Notes: generated from the letters alone by a model not told the origin. Shown: positions 16,257-25,581, counted from the stretch's first letter. The stretch is 64,000 nt of DNA from Kineosporia aurantiaca JCM 3230 (GCA_000719025.1 JODP01000017.1:77260-141259); one strand, 5' to 3'. Program-made: numbers and translations.

Positions 16257-17388
16257 GGCCCGGCTTGCCGTTTCGGCGCTCTTCTTCAGCAACGGTGCCC
16301 TTTTCGCGAACCTTCTTCCCCGCTACCCCGAGATCAAGCACGACCTGGGGCTGTCCAACGCGGCCTTTGGTGCCGCCGTCGCCGCCTACCCGCTCGGGGC
16401 GCTCGCGGCGGGCCTCAGCGCCGGAATGCTGGTGCGGCGGTTCGGTTCGCCGAGGGTGGCCGTCGGCGCGACCTTCCTGGCCGGGCTGGGCTTCGTGGCC
16501 GCCGGCGCGGCCCCGGCCGGGACCGTTCTGGCCGCCGGCCTGTTCCTGGCCGGGGCGATGGACTCGATCACCGATGTCGCCCAGAACCTCCAGGGCCTGC
16601 GGGTGCAGCGGCTCTACGGCCGCTCGGTCCTGAACTCCTTCCACGGGATCTGGAGTCTGGGCGCGGTCGTCGGCGGGGCGATGGGCGCCGCCCTGGCCGC
16701 GCTCGGCGTACCCACGACCGTCCACATGATCATCTCGGCCCTGATCTGCGGCGGCCTGTCGGCATCCGCGTATCGCTTCCTCCTGCCGGGGCCGGAACCG
16801 GTCGCCGAGCACGCCGTCTCCGGAGAGCGGAGCCGCTGGACCCTGCCCAGGATCGGGATCCTGCTGGCCCTGGTGGTGATCGGGGCGGCCGGTGCGGTCG
16901 GTGAGGACTCCGGATCCTCCTGGGGGGCCATCTACCTTTCCGGTTCTCTCGGGGCCGGGACGTTCGTCGCCGGGCTGGGCTTCGTCGCGCTGCAGAGCCT
17001 TCAGGTCGTCGGGCGGCTGTCCGGCGACCAGTTGGTCGACCGGTTCGGCCAGCGCCGGACCGCCCGCGCCGGCGGGGTGGTCGTGACCCTGGGGATGGGC
17101 GCGGCCCTGCTGGTGCCGACGGTGCCCGGCACGATCGTGGGCTTCGGGCTGACCGGTCTCGGCGTCGCCACGCTGATTCCGGCCGCCGTGCACGGCGCCG
17201 ACCAGGTGCCCGGCCTGCGGCCCGGGGTGGGGCTGACGATGGTGAGCTGGCTGCTGCGGGTGGGTTTTCTGGCCGCGCCCCCGATCGTCGGGGCGATTGC
17301 CGACGCCACCTCGCTACGGATCGGCCTGCTGGTCGTGCCGATCGCCGGGGTGCTGGTGATCGGCACGGCGGGCGTCCTCTCCGGCTGA
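16243..17388 (+). CDS. MFS transporter overlapping the LacI gene
   Basis: 381 residues, about 12 membrane segments, with the MFS loop motif (GMLVRRFGSPRVAV) and a second-half equivalent (DQLVDRFGQRRTAR). Proteins of this type are drug/metabolite or sugar exporters. The GTG start lies inside the end of the LacI gene, so the two are coupled. Location suggests a role in the galactoside locus, for example export of excess sugar, but the substrate is unknown. Confidence 0.82.
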   Translation: MPPRKARLAVSALFFSNGALFANLLPRYPEIKHDLGLSNAAFGAAVAAYPLGALAAGLSAGMLVRRFGSPRVAVGATFLAGLGFVAAGAAPAGTVLAAGLFLAGAMDSITDVAQNLQGLRVQRLYGRSVLNSFHGIWSLGAVVGGAMGAALAALGVPTTVHMIISALICGGLSASAYRFLLPGPEPVAEHAVSGERSRWTLPRIGILLALVVIGAAGAVGEDSGSSWGAIYLSGSLGAGTFVAGLGFVALQSLQVVGRLSGDQLVDRFGQRRTARAGGVVVTLGMGAALLVPTVPGTIVGFGLTGLGVATLIPAAVHGADQVPGLRPGVGLTMVSWLLRVGFLAAPPIVGAIADATSLRIGLLVVPIAGVLVIGTAGVLSG

Positions 17389-17452
17389 TCTTCACCAGAT
17401 CCCCACACGTTCCGCCCGATCGGGGCACCGGTATGCGGAAGAATCCGGCGCT

Positions 17453-19111
17453 ATGTCGACAAATGCCCCCAGTCGGGCCCTGGGGCGGCCGGATCCGATC
17501 ACCATCACGGCCGCGGTCCTCGGCCTCGCGTCCTTGGTCATGGCCCACCTCCTGCGGGGTCCGGCCGTGCAGACGCCCAAGATGACGGTCGCCGTGATGG
17601 TCTCGTTCTGCCTGGCTCCGCTGGCCCTGGCGCTGGCCCGATCCGCACGGCTGCGGACGGCGCGGGCGGTCTGGGGTTGGCTGGGAGTCGGGGCCGGTCT
17701 GCTCGTCACGGTCTACGGCATTCACACGGCCCACAAGAACGACTCGCTGGAACTGCTGCGCTACGACTTCCCGACTTCTCAGGTGGTCACCCTCGCGGCG
17801 CTGAACCTGGCCCCGATAGCGCTGGCGGCAGTGGGGATCGTCCTGATTCTCGGCGGTTCGGCCTATCTTTCCGGCGATCGCGTGGTCGCAGCGGTGGCCA
17901 CGGTCATCACGGCTCTGTCGGCTCTGGTCTTCGCGGCGGCGCTGGCGGCCGTGTCCGCGAGAAGCCTTCCCTACATGGGTGGTTCGATCGAACCCAAGTT
18001 CGCGGAGGCCGGGGTGCTGGTCGCCCTCGCGGCGTTGCTCTTTCCGGTTGTGGTCGTCCGTCGGGTCGATGAGAACCCCATGATTGAGGACGCTCGTGGT
18101 GAGCAACGTTTCCCGACGCGGCTTTTCGTGCTGGTCACCACCGTCGCCCTGGTGGCCGGGGTCGGCTTCTGGGGCTACGGCCGGTTCGCGAACCGGCAGA
18201 CGGTCGCCGACCTGTTCGCCGACCCGGCCCTGGCCGGCTGCGTGGCTACCGGACTGCATCTGGACAGCGCGAAGGACGCCGCTTCCCAACGCGATCTGGA
18301 CAGCCTGTTCACCCTCGACTGCAATGCCACCCGGTCGACTCCGGGCCATCCGGCCGGCTCGGCCGAGAACGGCCTGATCCATTCCCTGGCCGGCCTGGAG
18401 CAGCTGCCCCACCTCAGCACCCTGGACCTGACCGGCAACCAGGTCGGCGACCTCCGGCCGCTGAGCCGGGTACCGACCCTGATGAGCCTGAAACTGACCC
18501 ACAACCAGGTCAGCGACGTCTCGCCGCTGGGCGCCCTGGTCCGGCTGCAGGATCTGGGCCTGTCCGACAACCGGATCCAGGATCTGGGCAACCTCGGAAA
18601 CCTGACCCAGCTGCGGACCCTGGGCCTGGCCGGGAACCGGGTCGTCGGGACCGGGCCGCTCGGTCACCTCCCGGCCCTGACCGAACTGGACCTGAGCCGC
18701 AACCGGCTGGCCGGCGTCCATGCGCTCGACGGTCTGACCGGCAACCCGACCCTCACCGAACTCGACCTCGGAAACAGCGGCGTGACCAGCGTCCGTTCGC
18801 TGACCGGACTCACCGCCCTGAGCCGTCTCACCCTCAAGGACAACCAGGTCCGGGATCTTTCGCCCCTGACCGGTCTGGCCGGTCTGACCATGCTCGACGT
18901 GGCCGGCAACCAGGTCCGGACGGCGGGGGCGCTGGCGAGAATGCCGATGGTGGACGAACTCTGGCTCGGTGGCAATCCGATCACCGACCTCACCCCGCTC
19001 CGCCGGATGCCGGCGCTCAAGGGAGTGGACCTGGAGGGCGACGATCCGGCGAAGCTGCGGGGGATCGAGAAGCTCACCGATCAGGGGATCTACGTCGGTG
19101 GCCTGGCCTGA
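17453..19111 (+). CDS. Polytopic membrane protein with internalin-like leucine-rich repeats
   Basis: 552 residues. Residues 15-205 hold about six hydrophobic segments; a seventh is at 223-242. After a linker with two Cys (about 263 and 290), about ten 22-residue leucine-rich repeats run from residue 312 to 545 with the internalin pattern (LSTLDLTGNQVGDLRPLSRV, LQDLGLSDNRIQDLGNLGNL). By topology the LRR domain probably faces outward. LRR domains bind proteins or glycans; a surface interaction role is inference. It stands alone between two sugar loci. Confidence 0.8.
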   Translation: MSTNAPSRALGRPDPITITAAVLGLASLVMAHLLRGPAVQTPKMTVAVMVSFCLAPLALALARSARLRTARAVWGWLGVGAGLLVTVYGIHTAHKNDSLELLRYDFPTSQVVTLAALNLAPIALAAVGIVLILGGSAYLSGDRVVAAVATVITALSALVFAAALAAVSARSLPYMGGSIEPKFAEAGVLVALAALLFPVVVVRRVDENPMIEDARGEQRFPTRLFVLVTTVALVAGVGFWGYGRFANRQTVADLFADPALAGCVATGLHLDSAKDAASQRDLDSLFTLDCNATRSTPGHPAGSAENGLIHSLAGLEQLPHLSTLDLTGNQVGDLRPLSRVPTLMSLKLTHNQVSDVSPLGALVRLQDLGLSDNRIQDLGNLGNLTQLRTLGLAGNRVVGTGPLGHLPALTELDLSRNRLAGVHALDGLTGNPTLTELDLGNSGVTSVRSLTGLTALSRLTLKDNQVRDLSPLTGLAGLTMLDVAGNQVRTAGALARMPMVDELWLGGNPITDLTPLRRMPALKGVDLEGDDPAKLRGIEKLTDQGIYVGGLA

Positions 19112-19128
19112 AAACGCTGTGCTCCGAA

Positions 19129-19956
19129 CTACTTCACCGCGCCCCCGGTGATCCCGGAGATGATCCGCCGCTGAGCCACCGCGAAGACGATCAGCAACGG
19201 CAGGGACATCATGATCACGTAGGCGAAGATCAGGTTCCAGTTGTTCTGGTACAGGTTGCTGCTGGCCACCGAGTACAGGTTCAGCGGCAGCGTGGTCACC
19301 GATCCGCCGCCCAGGACGAAGAACGAGTAGAAGATGTCGTTCCAGACGTACAGGCAGACCAGGATCGTCGCCGTGGCGATCACCGGGCGCAGCAGCGGCA
19401 GGATGATCCGCACGAAAACCGTGAGTGGGCGGGCCCCGTCGATCCGGGCCGCCTCCTCCAGGTCGATCGGGATGGTCCGGACGAACCCGGTGATGAAGAA
19501 GATCACCACCGACATGTACATGCCCATGTAGACGAAGATCATCCCGCCCGCGGTGCCGGCCAGGCCGAGCTGGCGCAGCAGCAGCACGATGGTGACCACC
19601 GCCGGGGGCAGCACGATCCCGCTGATCCCGGCCGAGTAGAGCACCGAGGTCAGCCGCCCGGTCCGGCGGGCCAGCACCCACGAGGCCAGCGATCCGCAGA
19701 TCAGCACGCCGACCACGGCCGGGACCATGACGAACAGGCTGCCGGCCAGGGCCTTGATCATGTGGCCCTGCTGGAACGCCTGGTGGTAGTTGTCGCCCAG
19801 GTGCCAGGAGTGCGGCAGGGACAGGTCCGGCAGGTTCGCCTCACCCTGCGACTTGGCCGAGGTGACCAGCGCCAGCCAGAGCGGGATGCCGATCACCACC
19901 ACGGCCAGGACGACGGCGAGAACCGGCCGGACGTAACGAACTGCGGAGCCCTTCAC
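19129..19956 (-). CDS. Sugar ABC transporter permease (MalG-like), alpha-galactoside locus
   Basis: 275 residues with six membrane segments and the EAA motif (DLEEAARIDGARPLTVFVRIILP). The GTG start (VKGSAV) overlaps the stop of the upstream permease gene by GTGA. It is the last gene of the GH36 operon; no terminator hairpin is obvious before the convergent LRR gene 17 bases away. Confidence 0.92.
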   Translation of the reverse strand: MKGSAVRYVRPVLAVVLAVVVIGIPLWLALVTSAKSQGEANLPDLSLPHSWHLGDNYHQAFQQGHMIKALAGSLFVMVPAVVGVLICGSLASWVLARRTGRLTSVLYSAGISGIVLPPAVVTIVLLLRQLGLAGTAGGMIFVYMGMYMSVVIFFITGFVRTIPIDLEEAARIDGARPLTVFVRIILPLLRPVIATATILVCLYVWNDIFYSFFVLGGGSVTTLPLNLYSVASSNLYQNNWNLIFAYVIMMSLPLLIVFAVAQRRIISGITGGAVK

Positions 19957-20888
19957 AGCACACGCTCCCGATGCCGCAGGTACCCGATCACCGGGAAGGC
20001 CAGCACCGTGACGAGCAGGAAGAGCACCAGGCTCATCGCGGTCGCCTGGGCGAACAGGCCGTAGCCGAAGATCCGGAAGATGAAGATGTCGACCACCTCG
20101 GTGGTCTGGGCCGGCCCGCCCTGGGTGGTCGCCTGGATGCTGTCGAAGCCGTTCAGGCTGCCGAGCAGGGCGGTGGCCACGTTGAAGGTGATCGCCGGGG
20201 CCAGCAGCGGCAGGCGGATCGAGCGGAAGGCCCGCCAGGCCCCGGCGCCGTCCACCGTCGCCGCCTCCATCAGGTCCTCCGGGATCGACTTCAGCCCGGC
20301 CAGGTAGATCACCATGGCCAGGCCCATCCACTTCCACGAGTTGACGAACGCCACCACCACGATCGTCCAGGTGGTGCTGCCCAGCCAGGCGATCGAGACG
20401 TGACTGCCGGTCAGCCCGCCGATCAGCTGGTTCAGGGCGCCGTCCGGCTTCAGCAGGGCCTGGAAGATGTAACCGACGGCCAGCGCCGACATCAGCACCG
20501 GGATGAAGAAGACCACCCGCAGGCCGCGGTTCAGCCGGGTGTCGGCCTCCAGCAGCAGGGCCAGGCCGAGCCCCATCAGGTTCTGCATGACGGCGACCAG
20601 CACCGCGTAGATCAGCGTGATCCGGATCGCCCGGACCAGGGTGCCGTCCGAGAACAGCGAGTGGAAGTTGTCGAACCCGGCGAAGGCGATGTCGTCGTGG
20701 AACGAGGACCAGTTGGTGAAGGCGTAGACGAAGTTGAAGACCGTCGGCAGGAAGAAGAAGACGGCCAGGACGGCGAACGCCGGGGCGAGGAACCAGAGCG
20801 GGTAGTCGGAGGTCCGATGGCCGCGGTTGACCCGGCGGGTGGTCGCGGGCGGCTCACTGGACACCCGCTCGGCGGTGATGATGCTCAA
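19953..20888 (-). CDS. Sugar ABC transporter permease (MalF-like), alpha-galactoside locus
   Basis: 311 residues with six membrane segments and the docking motif (EDLMEAATVDGAGAWRAFRSIRLP). The start is a TTG at 20888, supported by AAGGAG 7 bases upstream; no ATG or GTG fits. It partners with the next permease through a 4-base overlap. A perfect hairpin lies immediately upstream of the Shine-Dalgarno. Confidence 0.92.
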   Translation of the reverse strand: MSIITAERVSSEPPATTRRVNRGHRTSDYPLWFLAPAFAVLAVFFFLPTVFNFVYAFTNWSSFHDDIAFAGFDNFHSLFSDGTLVRAIRITLIYAVLVAVMQNLMGLGLALLLEADTRLNRGLRVVFFIPVLMSALAVGYIFQALLKPDGALNQLIGGLTGSHVSIAWLGSTTWTIVVVAFVNSWKWMGLAMVIYLAGLKSIPEDLMEAATVDGAGAWRAFRSIRLPLLAPAITFNVATALLGSLNGFDSIQATTQGGPAQTTEVVDIFIFRIFGYGLFAQATAMSLVLFLLVTVLAFPVIGYLRHRERVL

Positions 20889-20903
20889 GGACGTGCTCCT
20901 TCC

Positions 20904-20935
20904 GGGCCGGGACGCGCGCGGGCGCGTCCCGGCCC
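20904..20935 (-). repeat. Perfect 14-bp hairpin between binding-protein and permease genes
   Basis: GGGCCGGGACGCGC (20904-20917) and its exact complement (20922-20935) enclose a 4-base loop, starting 3 bases from the permease Shine-Dalgarno. There is no T-run, so it is not a standard terminator. In operons of this type such a stem usually protects upstream binding-protein mRNA or limits read-through; that use here is inference. Confidence 0.9.
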
Positions 20936-20942
20936 GCCGAGG

Positions 20943-22271
20943 TCAGAACCCAGGAGTACCGAGGGCCTTGGCGATCTGGGCGAACTGCGACTGGGTGGTC
21001 TTGGCGACCTGCTCCGGACTCGCCTTGCCGTTGACCATGTTGGCCAGGTTCACGTACAGGTCCGGGTTGGCCACCGCGTTCTGCTGCATCGAGCCGGCCG
21101 CGTCGCCGAGGGCGTCCGAGGCGGCGACCGCCACCTGGGGCACCGTGGCCGGGGTCTGGACCGAGGGCTCCAGCGAGACCGCGTTGGCCTCCTTCACGTA
21201 GGTCGGGTAGTCGGTCTGCAGCCAGAACTCCAGGAACTGGCGTGCGGCCGACTCCTTCTGGGCGTCCCCGGTCCTGAACGCGACCAGCGCGTTGTCCCCG
21301 CCGGGCACCGAGGTGGCGACGTTGCCGTCCTTCGAGATCGGGAACCAGCCGATCTTGTCGTTGATCTCGGAGGCACTCGCGGACGACTGGAGCAGCGAGG
21401 TGAACGAGGTCAGCTGGAGCACCATGCCGGCCTTGCCGCTGAGCAGGGCCGGGCCGGACTCGTTGTAGGTCGAGGTGGCGTCGTCCTTGTTGAACAGGCC
21501 GTCGTCGAGCATGGTCTTGTAGGTCTTGATCGCGCCCAGGATGGTGGGACCGGTGAAGGTGTCCTGGTTCTGGTTGACCTTGTCCCAGAGCCCGCTCTTG
21601 GAGGCCTCGGCCAGCAGCACCTGCGGCCACCACTGGGTCGGCCACTGGTCACCGGCCGCGCCGAAGATCGGCGCCACGCCCTTGGCCTTGATCTTGTTCG
21701 CGTCGGCCAGGAACTCGGTGAAGTTCTTCGGGGTCGCGGTGATCCCGGCGTCCTTGAAGACCTGCTTGTTGTAGAAGATCCCGAGGGTGGAGGGCACGTT
21801 CACGAAGGCGGAGTAGTGGGTGCCGTCGACCGTGCCGAGGTTCTGCACGGCCGGGCTCTGCTGGGCCAGCCAGGGGGCGCCGTCCAGGCTCTGCAGCCCG
21901 GTCGTCGGCTTCAGCAGGGCCAGTTCGCTGCCGGTCGGCTGCCAGGTGGCCAGGTCGGGCTTGGCCCCGGTGGCCAGCTTGGTCGGGGCGTTGGTCTCGT
22001 ACACGTCCGGGATGATGACCTTGTTGATCTTCGCCCCGGTCTGCTGCTCGAAGGCGGCGATGACCTTGTCGGCCATGGTCGCGGTCTGCGTCGCGGTCCA
22101 GTAGGTGAGCGTGACGCCCTTGAGGCTGGCCGTCGGGGAGGGCCAGGTGGCCGCGGTCGAACCGGCGGAGCTGTCGTCGCTGCCCGGGTTGGCGGCCGAG
22201 CAGGCGGTGGCCAGCAGGGCGACCGTCGCGGTGGCCGCGATCAGGGCGGCGAAGCGGCGTGTCCTCTTCAT
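20943..22271 (-). CDS. Extracellular sugar-binding lipoprotein, alpha-galactoside locus
   Basis: 442 residues. A lipoprotein signal ends in LLATAC with Cys24. The body is a family 1 carbohydrate-binding protein (LTYWTATQTATMADKVIAAFEQQTGAKI). It captures sugars for the two downstream permeases; the GH36 gene 29 bases upstream suggests raffinose- or melibiose-type alpha-galactosides. ATG 22271 has AAAGGA 6 bases upstream. Confidence 0.92.
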   Translation of the reverse strand: MKRTRRFAALIAATATVALLATACSAANPGSDDSSAGSTAATWPSPTASLKGVTLTYWTATQTATMADKVIAAFEQQTGAKINKVIIPDVYETNAPTKLATGAKPDLATWQPTGSELALLKPTTGLQSLDGAPWLAQQSPAVQNLGTVDGTHYSAFVNVPSTLGIFYNKQVFKDAGITATPKNFTEFLADANKIKAKGVAPIFGAAGDQWPTQWWPQVLLAEASKSGLWDKVNQNQDTFTGPTILGAIKTYKTMLDDGLFNKDDATSTYNESGPALLSGKAGMVLQLTSFTSLLQSSASASEINDKIGWFPISKDGNVATSVPGGDNALVAFRTGDAQKESAARQFLEFWLQTDYPTYVKEANAVSLEPSVQTPATVPQVAVAASDALGDAAGSMQQNAVANPDLYVNLANMVNGKASPEQVAKTTQSQFAQIAKALGTPGF

Positions 22272-22300
22272 TGAGGTTCCTTTCATGGCTTTTCGGGGAA

Positions 22301-24418
22301 TTAGGCGAGAACGAGGCGGAACAGGCGGGCCGAGGGACCCGGATCGGCGGGCCCGAGAGTGAGGACGCCGGTGGGGCGGTCCCAGGAGACGTCCCAGGAG
22401 GCGAGGGAAAGAGGGTAAACCGTCTCGATCCCGAGGTCCTGTCCGGTGAATTGTGGCAAATGGACGCGGATGGGCGCGTTTTCGGAGCCGCGTTGCCACA
22501 CGGCCAGGAGGCTGGAGTCAGGACCCTGGAGTCCCAGGGCGACTGTTGGGTCGAACCAGCCGGGCAGGCCCAGTGGCCAGAACGGGACGGTGCGGGGTAT
22601 TTCGCCCCTGAGCAGGCGATGGGCGGCGACTCCCTCGTGCACCAGGGCGAGTTCGTCGGCGGCCATCCGATCCAGGTGGCCGGACAGGTACAGGCGCCCG
22701 ACCAGTCCGTTGACCATGGTGAAGGCGGTCTCCTCGAGCGGGTCCCCGGCTCGGGGATAGGCCCAGTTCCCGGCCTGTTCCGGCACCAGGGAGGCCGGGG
22801 CCGCCGCGGCGATCGTCGCGTACAGGTGCGGGTTCTGCTGGTCCGACGTGGACTGCAGCTGCAGCAGCGACATCATGGCGTAGTCCATGCGCATCGCCCC
22901 GGAGGCGCAGTTCTCGAAGATTACTCCCGGATGGCGTTCCAGAATCCCCTCCAGCCAGGCCAGATGCGCCCGGTTGTGTTCCAGAAGGCCTTCGCCGGGG
23001 CTGGTTCCGGTGCGGTCGGTGCCGGCTCCCGGGGTCACGTTGTAGTCGAGTTTGAAGTACCGGGAACCGTAGTCGTTCACCAGCCGGTCAACCACCTCGT
23101 CGAGGTGCTTCACCGCCGCCGGGTGCCGCAGGTCCAGCAGGTACCGGTCGTGCTCGACCACCCGCTGCCCGTGCCGCTGCAGGAACGCCTCGTCCGGCAG
23201 GTACTGCGCGGCCGGGCTGCGCACCCCGATCACCTCCGGCTCCAGCCAGAGGCCGGGCCGCATCCCGCGTTCCTGGATGTGCTCGAGCACCCGTCGGAGA
23301 CCACCGTCGGGGAACCGCGCGGTGGAGGGCTGCCATTCCCCGACGCTGTCCCACCAGGCCCCGCCGTCGTCGTACCAGCCGGCGTCGATGCAGAACACCT
23401 CGGCGCCGGCCTCGGCGGCGGCGTCGATCAGCGGCAGCAGCTTGGCCGTGGTCGGGTCACCCATCAGGGTGTTCATGTAATCGTTGAAAATCAGCGGATA
23501 TCCGGCATCCCCGGGCTGGGACCGGACCAGATTCCGCCGGTGCCGGGTCAGTTCGGCCAGGACGCCCTGATACCCCGCGGTGCTGACCGCGATCGAGACC
23601 GGGACGGTGACGAACGTCTTACCCGGTTCCAGGCTGGTGGACCAGGCGTGGTGCAGGTCGTCGGGACCGGACACCACCAGCGCCAGCGCCCCGGAACCGG
23701 TGGCCCGCGCGTCGAGTTCCCAGTGCCAGGCCCCGTTGTGCTCGACCTGCCAGGCCCAGGCCCGGCCGGTCGCGGTGTTCTCGAGAATGCCGGTGGGCAG
23801 CCACTCTCCGGAGGACCAGGTGCTGTGGCTGGTGGTGGCCACCACGCCCCGGCCCTCGTGCTGGTGGGTCTGTACGTCGATGTCGGCCAGGCCGTCCCGA
23901 GCGTGCACGGCGGTCGGCAGCCACCGGCTCTCGCCGCACCATTCCGAACGGGCCCGGTAGAGCACCAGATCCTCGATCTGCTCACCGGTCTCGATCAGGG
24001 CGCCGGTGGCGAACGACGAGACCGACTGCAGCACGTACGGCCGGTCCCCGGTGTTGGTCACCTCGGTCCAGGTGCGCAGCGCGGAACCGCCGGGCCGCCA
24101 GCGCAGCACGGTCACGGTCTCCAGGCCGGTCACGTCGTCCCGCTGGTGGACCCGGGACTCCCGCCAGCCGTCGGCGTCGGTGCGCTGCTCGCTCAGTGGG
24201 CGCAGCCGGGCGCCGACCGCGGTGTGCGAGAGCCGGGTGTTGGTCAGGGATCGCCCTTCACCCAGGACGAGCAGCTCGACCAGGGGTTGGGGGCGGAGGT
24301 CGGGGTCGGACCCGAGGCCCGCGGCGGTGAGCCGCCGGAAGCCGGCCGGGCGCCCCGGGGCGACGTCCAGGACGACGTCCATCCCGGAGTCGTCGAGGTT
24401 CACGGTGCTTGCAGTCAT
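22301..24418 (-). CDS. Alpha-galactosidase, glycoside hydrolase family 36
   Basis: 705 residues. An N-terminal beta-supersandwich (1-300) precedes the TIM barrel, whose motifs are complete: CIDAGWYDD, LWLEPEVIG, the nucleophile Asp in YFKLDYN, ENCASGAMRMD, and the acid/base Asp in STSDQQNP. No signal peptide is present, so it acts in the cytoplasm on imported alpha-galactosides, removing terminal galactose. It is the first gene of an operon with the importer. ATG 24418 has AAGGA 4 bases upstream. Transcription should respond to the operator pair just upstream. Confidence 0.94.
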   Translation of the reverse strand: MTASTVNLDDSGMDVVLDVAPGRPAGFRRLTAAGLGSDPDLRPQPLVELLVLGEGRSLTNTRLSHTAVGARLRPLSEQRTDADGWRESRVHQRDDVTGLETVTVLRWRPGGSALRTWTEVTNTGDRPYVLQSVSSFATGALIETGEQIEDLVLYRARSEWCGESRWLPTAVHARDGLADIDVQTHQHEGRGVVATTSHSTWSSGEWLPTGILENTATGRAWAWQVEHNGAWHWELDARATGSGALALVVSGPDDLHHAWSTSLEPGKTFVTVPVSIAVSTAGYQGVLAELTRHRRNLVRSQPGDAGYPLIFNDYMNTLMGDPTTAKLLPLIDAAAEAGAEVFCIDAGWYDDGGAWWDSVGEWQPSTARFPDGGLRRVLEHIQERGMRPGLWLEPEVIGVRSPAAQYLPDEAFLQRHGQRVVEHDRYLLDLRHPAAVKHLDEVVDRLVNDYGSRYFKLDYNVTPGAGTDRTGTSPGEGLLEHNRAHLAWLEGILERHPGVIFENCASGAMRMDYAMMSLLQLQSTSDQQNPHLYATIAAAAPASLVPEQAGNWAYPRAGDPLEETAFTMVNGLVGRLYLSGHLDRMAADELALVHEGVAAHRLLRGEIPRTVPFWPLGLPGWFDPTVALGLQGPDSSLLAVWQRGSENAPIRVHLPQFTGQDLGIETVYPLSLASWDVSWDRPTGVLTLGPADPGPSARLFRLVLA

Positions 24419-24451
24419 GGCTTCCTTCGCCGTCGAAGTGCGCAACGGCTT

Positions 24452-24516
24452 TATGAAAACGTCTATCAAGACGATCGCGCAAGAGGTCCGGACAGATTTT
24501 GATAAACGTTTTCATA
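24452..24516. promoter_or_regulatory. Pair of inverted LacI-type operators before the GH36 operon
   Basis: Site 1 at 24452-24469 reads TATGAAAACGTCTATCAA. Site 2 at 24499-24516 reads TTGATAAACGTTTTCATA, which is the inverse complement of site 1 at 17 of 18 positions. Each has the TGA...AACGT...TCA layout of LacI-family operators. They lie between the GH36 gene and the LacI gene at 25581. Centre spacing is 47 bases, suitable for looping by a tetramer or side-by-side dimers. Confidence 0.85.
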
Positions 24517-24564
24517 GACCGGACGCGGATCGGTCGCCCGTCGTCATCACAGGTCAGCGACCGG

Positions 24565-25581
24565 TTACCGGGTTTTCGGGGAGGGCGGCGCCGAACTGTC
24601 GCGAATGACCAGATGGGCAACCGGCCCCGGGTCGGTGGGCGGGGTCTGCAGCAGCAGCTCGACCGCGGCCCGGCCGAGCCGGACGAAGTCCTGCGAGATC
24701 GTGGTCAGCGCCGGTGTCCAGAGCGGGGCCAGCGGGTGGTCGTCGAAGCCCACCACGCTGATGTCTTCCGGCACGCGCAAACCCCGGGACTGCAGGGCCC
24801 GGATCACCCCGAAGGCGATCTCGTCGTTGCCGCAGAAGACCGCGGTGATGTCGTCCCGCCCGGCCCGGCGCAGGTCGCCCAGGCGCAGGCCGGCCTCGTA
24901 CCCGGAGGCGGCACCCCAATCGGCCGGCACCACCTCCGGGGCCTCGACCCCGGCCTCGGCCAGCGCGTCCTGCCAGCCGAGCAGGCGCCCGCTGACGTGC
25001 CCGGTGGAGGGGGCCGAGACATGGTGCACCGTGCGATGTCCCAGCCCGAGCAGGTACCGGGTGGCCTCCGCGCCACCGCTGCGGTCGTCGAACAACACGT
25101 GCGGAACGTCTTCCCGCGGGGCCGAGGAGACCACGGCCAGCGGCACCGAGTGCGGAATCCGCTGGATGGCCTGCGTCCCGGACTCGTCGAACTCCAGGAT
25201 GATCACGCCCGCCACCGGCTGGCTGAGTGCCAGGTCCACGGCCTGGCGCAGCTCCTGGTCGGAGGCGGAGCCGACGACGGTGATGGCGGCGACCCGCCCG
25301 GCCGCCCGGGCCGCCTCCTCGATGCCCTGGATCGTCGAGGCGTAGCCGTACTGGAGGGTGTCGCCGGTGAGCACGCTGACCAGCGAGGGCCGTCCGGTGA
25401 CGAGCGCCAGCGCGGCCGCGTTCGGGTGGTACCCGAGCGCTTTCACCGCTTCGAGCACGACTTTACGGCGCTTCTCGCTGACCTTGGCGGTGCCGTTGAG
25501 CACCCGGGACACGGTCGGCACGGAGACTCCCGCGACCCGCGCAACGTCCGCGATGCCCGGCCGCCGCGTCTGCCTCTCCAC
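24565..25581 (-). CDS. LacI-family regulator of the alpha-galactoside operon
   Basis: 338 residues. HTH and hinge (GIADVARVAGVSVPTVSRVLNG, YHPNAAALALVTG) precede the sugar-binding domain (LLGLGHRTVHHVSAP, VFCGNDEIAFGV, ISVVGFDDHPLAP). The gene lies directly upstream of, and in the same direction as, the GH36 operon, with the operator pair between them. It most likely represses that operon. The start is GTG 25581. Confidence 0.92.
   Translation of the reverse strand: MERQTRRPGIADVARVAGVSVPTVSRVLNGTAKVSEKRRKVVLEAVKALGYHPNAAALALVTGRPSLVSVLTGDTLQYGYASTIQGIEEAARAAGRVAAITVVGSASDQELRQAVDLALSQPVAGVIILEFDESGTQAIQRIPHSVPLAVVSSAPREDVPHVLFDDRSGGAEATRYLLGLGHRTVHHVSAPSTGHVSGRLLGWQDALAEAGVEAPEVVPADWGAASGYEAGLRLGDLRRAGRDDITAVFCGNDEIAFGVIRALQSRGLRVPEDISVVGFDDHPLAPLWTPALTTISQDFVRLGRAAVELLLQTPPTDPGPVAHLVIRDSSAPPSPKTR

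Noticed and set aside
16730..19681. 983-codon open frame on the minus strand
   Set aside because: It runs antisense through the LRR gene and out of frame through the permease gene; composition is that of a shadow frame.
19971..22274. Plus-strand frame across the alpha-galactoside importer
   Set aside because: Antisense to three consecutive clear ABC transporter genes.
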